Source: GCA-2715965 sp047608975 (lineage in GTDB: Bacteria; Verrucomicrobiota; Verrucomicrobiia; Limisphaerales; JAYPXF01). From it: a stretch of 26,864 bases of DNA. The position numbers and the translations under genes are program-made. Shown piece after piece: positions 23,336-26,864 of this stretch (positions within the stretch are counted from its first letter, which is position 1; each line of letters starts with the position of its first letter). A model generated the notes under the pieces. It did not search any database and had not been told where the DNA came from. It worked only from the letters and a program-made list of their open reading frames with translations. The DNA lies in the NCBI GenBank assembly GCA_047608975.1, contig JBLFYM010000085.1, positions 1 to 26,864 on the forward strand. The letters run 5' to 3'.

Positions 23336-23465
23336 AAGCCTTTAATAGCCGTGCTATTGTCAGGTTCTACACTTGGTGGGGGTGGCGTAAATGTTCATAG
23401 ATTCGTCGCAAAAGATCATAAGAGATCAGTTGCCCTGAGGGTGGGGATCGGGCTTTGCTAGCAGC

Positions 23466-25292
23466 ATGAGCAATACGATGGAGTCAAACGATGCGTCTTG
23501 TGTGCCGAGCGTGTGGTCCGATGACATGCCGAAGATCGGGATCCGGCCGACGATTGATGGGCGATTGGGAGGGGTGCGTGAATCTTTGGAAGAACAGACG
23601 CAGACCTTGGCCCGCTCGGTGGAGAAGTTGCTGACTGAGAATCTGTGCTACCCGAACGGCAAACCGGTCGAGTGCGTGGTGGCCAAACCGTGCATCGGCG
23701 GTGTGGCTGAAGCGAATGCCACCGAAGAATTGTTCCGGCGCGAAAACGTGGGAGTGTCGCTGACGGTGACGCCGTGTTGGTGTTACGGCTCGGAGACGAT
23801 GGACATGGATCCCTTGCGCCCGAAAGCGGTGTGGGGTTTCAACGGGACGGAGCGGCCGGGCGCGGTTTATCTCGCGGCGGTTTTGGCCGGTCACGCGCAG
23901 AAGGGTCTGCCGGCGTTTGGGATTTATGGACGCGATGTGCAGGAGGCGGGGGATCCGGCAATTCCAGCCGATGTGCAGACGAAGCTTTTGAGTTTCGCCC
24001 GCGCCGGTCTGGCGGCGGCGTTGATGCGCGGCAAGGCGTATCTCTCGATGGGTGGCACGTCGATGGGAATCGCGGGTTCGGTGGTGGATCATGCGTTTTG
24101 GGAGAAGTGGCTGGGCATGCGGGTGGAAGACATCGACATGACGGAATTTGTCGGTCGCATGAAGAAAGATCAGATCGATCCCGAGGAATTCAAGAAGGCG
24201 TCTGAGTGGGTCGCTGAGAATTGCCCCGAAGGAAAAGACTACAACGGTGAAGGCCAGTGCCGCAGCCGCGAACAGCTGGACACCGAATGGTCAGACAGTA
24301 TCCAGATGGCGTTGATCGCCCGCGACCTGATGGTTGGCAATCCGAAGTTGGCGGAGATGGGACTTGGCGAACAGGCGCAGGGACATGGCGCGATCGCCGC
24401 CGGATTCCAAGGCCAACGGCAATGGACGGATCATTTCCCCAACGGCGATTTTCTCGAAGCGATTCTCAACTCGTCGTTCGACTGGAACGGTCGCCGCGCG
24501 CCCTACATCGTGGCGACGGAAAACGACGCTTTGAACGGCGCGACGATGTTGTTCGGTCATCTGCTCACCAACACCGCCCAGATCTTTGCGGATCTGCGTA
24601 CGTATTGGAGTCCCACGGCGGTCGCCAAGGCCTGCGACGGTTACGAGTTGGAAGGCGCGGGCAAGGACGGCCTCCTGCACCTGATCAATTCCGGTCCGGC
24701 GGCGCTGGATGGCACCGGCGAACAGGAGGCGGATGGCGAGCCCACGATGAAACCTTTCTGGGAAATCTCTGACGAGGAGGCCGACAAGTGTCTCAAGGCG
24801 ACCACCTGGCATCCGTCCATCACTGAGTATTTTCCGGGTGGCGGCATGAGCACGCGCTATCGCACTCGCGGCGGTATGAAGTCGACGATGACCCGCATCA
24901 ACCTCGTGGCGGGACTCGGTCCGGCCCTGCAGATCGCGGAAGGTTATACCGTCGGGTTGCCGGATGAGGTTCACGACGTGCTCGATCAGCGCACGAACCC
25001 GACCTGGCCCACCACCTGGTTCGCGCCGATCCTGACCGGTCGCGGTGCTTTCACCTCGACTTACGAGGTCATGAATCACTGGGGAGCCAACCACTGCGTG
25101 CTGACGGCCGGACACGTCGGTGATCTATTTATCACGCTCGCTGCTCTGCTGCGAATCCCGGTCTATATGCACAACGTTCCTGCCGAGCGCGTGTTTCGTC
25201 CGTCAGCTTGGAATGCCTTTGGTACCGAAAATCCTGAGGCGGCTGACTTCCGCGCCTGTGACACCTTCGGTCCGCTCTACGGCCGGAAATAG
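23466..25292 (+). CDS. fucI: L-fucose isomerase FucI
   Basis: A 608-aa cytosolic, Mn-dependent aldose-ketose isomerase converting L-fucose to L-fuculose (family members also accept D-arabinose). The family N-terminus PKIGIRPTIDGRLGGVRESLEEQT starts at residue 22, so the ATG at 23466 gives an extension of about 20 residues; the ATG at 23526 (MPKIGIRP) would give a length near E. coli FucI. Active-site segments are ATENDALNG (Glu352), FADLRTYW (Asp376) and NHWGANH near residue 540, the C-terminal metal His region. GTSMGIAGS and YLSMGGTSM match the family core. The RhaB-type kinase follows after 8 nt, forming an operon for deoxysugar use. Neither candidate start has a clear Shine-Dalgarno. Confidence 0.95.
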   Translation: MSNTMESNDASCVPSVWSDDMPKIGIRPTIDGRLGGVRESLEEQTQTLARSVEKLLTENLCYPNGKPVECVVAKPCIGGVAEANATEELFRRENVGVSLTVTPCWCYGSETMDMDPLRPKAVWGFNGTERPGAVYLAAVLAGHAQKGLPAFGIYGRDVQEAGDPAIPADVQTKLLSFARAGLAAALMRGKAYLSMGGTSMGIAGSVVDHAFWEKWLGMRVEDIDMTEFVGRMKKDQIDPEEFKKASEWVAENCPEGKDYNGEGQCRSREQLDTEWSDSIQMALIARDLMVGNPKLAEMGLGEQAQGHGAIAAGFQGQRQWTDHFPNGDFLEAILNSSFDWNGRRAPYIVATENDALNGATMLFGHLLTNTAQIFADLRTYWSPTAVAKACDGYELEGAGKDGLLHLINSGPAALDGTGEQEADGEPTMKPFWEISDEEADKCLKATTWHPSITEYFPGGGMSTRYRTRGGMKSTMTRINLVAGLGPALQIAEGYTVGLPDEVHDVLDQRTNPTWPTTWFAPILTGRGAFTSTYEVMNHWGANHCVLTAGHVGDLFITLAALLRIPVYMHNVPAERVFRPSAWNAFGTENPEAADFRACDTFGPLYGRK

Positions 25293-25300
25293 TTTCGAGC

Positions 25301-26779
25301 ATGACCGAGAGATACAATATTGCCTGCGATCTGGGTGCCGAAAGCGGGCGCGTGATTCTCGGTTCCTTGTGCAACCGGAAACTGACACTGACCGAGATTC
25401 ATCGTTTCCCCACCGGCGCTGATAAGATTGACGGCACGTGGCGCTGGAATCTGCCGCGCCTCTTTGACGAACTTAAAACGGGATTGGGTATTGTCGCTGA
25501 ACGTGGCGTGCCGGTGTCCGGTATCAGTGTCAATTCCTGGGGCGTGGATTATGCGTTGTCCAGCGACGAAGAGCCGATCGTTTCGCCGGCCTACCAGTAT
25601 CGTGATTCTCGCACGGTCAAGACCTTTCCCGCCGCGGTTGAGAAGTATGGCGCGCAGAAGCTGTTTGAAGAGACGGGCATCCAACCGCAGTTCTACAACA
25701 CGCTGTATCAGCTCATCGCGGAAGTCGCGGAAAATCCGGAACTGATCGAAAAGTCCGATCGTTTTCTGACGATCGCCGATTATTTCAACTACCGCTTCAG
25801 TGGAGTGGCGCGCGAGGAGGTCAGTCTGGCCAGCACCACGCAGCTCTACAATCCACACACGCGCGATTGGTCGGCGGAAGTGATCCGGGAGTTCGGGCTG
25901 CCCCAAAAACTCTTCGCGCCCCTCGTTTCCTCAGGCACCCGCCTTGGTCCGCTCACGCAGGAACTGCAAAGCGAGACCAAATTGCCGGCAGTCGAGGTCA
26001 TCGCCACCTGTTCACACGACACGGGTGCGGCGGTTGCGGCCGTTCCGGCGGCAGGGGATGACTGGGCGTTTCTCAGTTCCGGCACCTGGTCGCTGCTCGG
26101 CGTCGAATTGCCGGAGCCGATCATCACTGAAGCCGCTCGGGAACAGGGCTTCACCAACGAGGCTGGCTACGGTGGCAGCACCCGGCTGTTGAAGAACATC
26201 ATCGGTTTGTGGTTGCTGCAGGAATCCCGCCGCGAATGGGCGAGCCAGGGGCAGGAGTTGGACTACTCGGACATCAGCTGCCAGGCCGAAGATGCCGAAC
26301 CTTTCCGTTCGTTGATCGATCCCAATGCTGAACGCTTTGTGAAACCCGGCGACATGCCCGGCCAGATCGCCGCCTATTGCCGCGAGACCAATCAGCCCGT
26401 CCCTGAAACCGTGGGGCAGGTCGCCCGTTGTATCCTCGAGAGTCTGGCACTCCTTTACCGTCAGTCGATCGACGGATTGGCCGAGTTAAGCGGTCGGAAG
26501 ATTTCCAAACTGCACATCGTTGGCGGTGGCAGCAAGAACGTCGTGCTCAATCAATTCTCCGCCAACGCCAGCGGTCGCACGGTGATCGCCGGTCCCGCCG
26601 AAGCCACTGCGATCGGGAATCTGCTTATTCAGTCCGTAGCCCTCGGCGACATTGAATCCCTTGCCGAACTCCGGCAGGTCGTTCGCGATTCCTTCAGCAT
26701 TGAGACCTTTCAGTCGCAACAGTCAGGGGAATGGGAGCAGGCTTTCCAACGCTTCGGGGCGCTCGATCTGAAGACATGA
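25301..26779 (+). CDS. Rhamnulokinase-family kinase, probably acting on L-fuculose or L-rhamnulose
   Basis: A 492-aa FGGY-family kinase of the RhaB type. It opens with ACDLGAESGRVILGSL (phosphate 1 loop, with the A-E-S-G-R wording typical of RhaB) and continues with WRWNLPRLFDELKTGL, SVNSWGVDYALS and YQYRDSRT. Then come IATCSHDTGAAVAAVP (catalytic Asp in SHDTG), FLSSGTWSLLGVE (phosphate 2 loop), FTNEAGYGGSTRLLKNIIGLWLLQESRR, and LHIVGGGSKNVVLNQFSAN (adenosine motif). By family it would phosphorylate rhamnulose at C1. Its position 8 nt after fucI suggests it serves as the fuculose kinase here. The aldolase expected next is not present before the window ends. Confidence 0.92.
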   Translation: MTERYNIACDLGAESGRVILGSLCNRKLTLTEIHRFPTGADKIDGTWRWNLPRLFDELKTGLGIVAERGVPVSGISVNSWGVDYALSSDEEPIVSPAYQYRDSRTVKTFPAAVEKYGAQKLFEETGIQPQFYNTLYQLIAEVAENPELIEKSDRFLTIADYFNYRFSGVAREEVSLASTTQLYNPHTRDWSAEVIREFGLPQKLFAPLVSSGTRLGPLTQELQSETKLPAVEVIATCSHDTGAAVAAVPAAGDDWAFLSSGTWSLLGVELPEPIITEAAREQGFTNEAGYGGSTRLLKNIIGLWLLQESRREWASQGQELDYSDISCQAEDAEPFRSLIDPNAERFVKPGDMPGQIAAYCRETNQPVPETVGQVARCILESLALLYRQSIDGLAELSGRKISKLHIVGGGSKNVVLNQFSANASGRTVIAGPAEATAIGNLLIQSVALGDIESLAELRQVVRDSFSIETFQSQQSGEWEQAFQRFGALDLKT

Positions 26780-26806
26780 CAGCGATCGAATGGCGTGCTG
26801 ATGGAG

Positions 26807-26824
26807 TTCACGGATCAGCGTGAA
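26807..26824. other. Hairpin after the fucI-kinase operon
   Basis: TTCACG (26807-26812) and CGTGAA (26819-26824) flank GATCAG, 28 nt after the kinase stop, followed by TTTGGG. It could be a weak terminator or an extragenic palindrome. The last 85 bp of the window hold no gene that I can support; the ATG overlapping the kinase stop (26776) opens only 15 codons. Confidence 0.35.
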
Positions 26825-26864
26825 TTTGGGAAATCTGGGCGCTACCGCAATTGTGAAGCCCCTT

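Noticed and set aside
23189..23461. 90-codon plus-strand frame between mqo and fucI
   Set aside because: It begins inside mqo, covers the mqo promoter and palindromes, and its translation has no recognisable protein character.
26776..26823. ORF overlapping the kinase stop (MTAIEWRADG...)
   Set aside because: It ends after 15 codons inside a hairpin; no support as a gene.

Overview
The window looks like a chromosomal segment of a free-living Gram-negative heterotroph, most probably a member of the Verrucomicrobiota (or the wider PVC group). That placement is an inference. It rests on a moderately GC-rich base composition, a scarcity of clear Shine-Dalgarno sites, a Tat-exported sugar isomerase/epimerase-like TIM barrel, and a scattered set of sugar-catabolic genes (XylA, AraB, FucI, a RhaB-type kinase). 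No 16S gene or other decisive marker is present. Coding density is high, there is one tRNA, and I saw no CRISPR array, complete IS or prophage.

Layout. 1-2120 is read leftward: the start of queG (cut by the window edge), aroK just upstream of it, then xylA with its own terminator and promoter. 2222-3037 is an exported glycerophosphodiester phosphodiesterase, convergent with a YbdG-like MscS channel (3060-4316). The channel is divergent from an AI-2E-family exporter (4425-5735). 5800-6705 is a Tat-exported TIM-barrel protein. A truncated REP-associated tyrosine transposase remnant follows (about 6966-7577).

7697-13437 is a four-gene accessory block. A DUF362 protein and a PaaK/CapK-like adenylating enzyme overlap by 4 nt on the plus strand. 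Facing them on the minus strand are an AsnB-type amidotransferase and a zinc-ribbon methyltransferase. This is the best candidate here for an uncharacterised biosynthetic system, perhaps amidation or modification of a carboxylated surface glycan or small molecule. folC lies upstream of the methyltransferase. 14941-16490 is an exported esterase overlapping the yggS/PLPBP gene, preceded by a six-codon ORF that carries the best ribosome-binding site I found.

16608-19068 contains a small unknown gene, a decayed ORF, a second AI-2E-family transporter, a response-regulator receiver pseudogene with two compensating frameshifts, and tRNA-Lys(CUU) with a good promoter. 19307-26779 is sugar and central metabolism: an exported RbsD/FucU-like protein (unusual, because the characterised family members are cytosolic), an AraB-like kinase, malate:quinone oxidoreductase (minus strand), and a fucI plus RhaB-type kinase operon. 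A 269-bp control region lies between mqo and fucI.

Together xylA, araB, fucI and the kinase suggest growth on plant or algal polysaccharide sugars (xylose, arabinose, fucose), feeding a quinone-linked TCA cycle. No aldolase or transporter for these sugars lies in the window.
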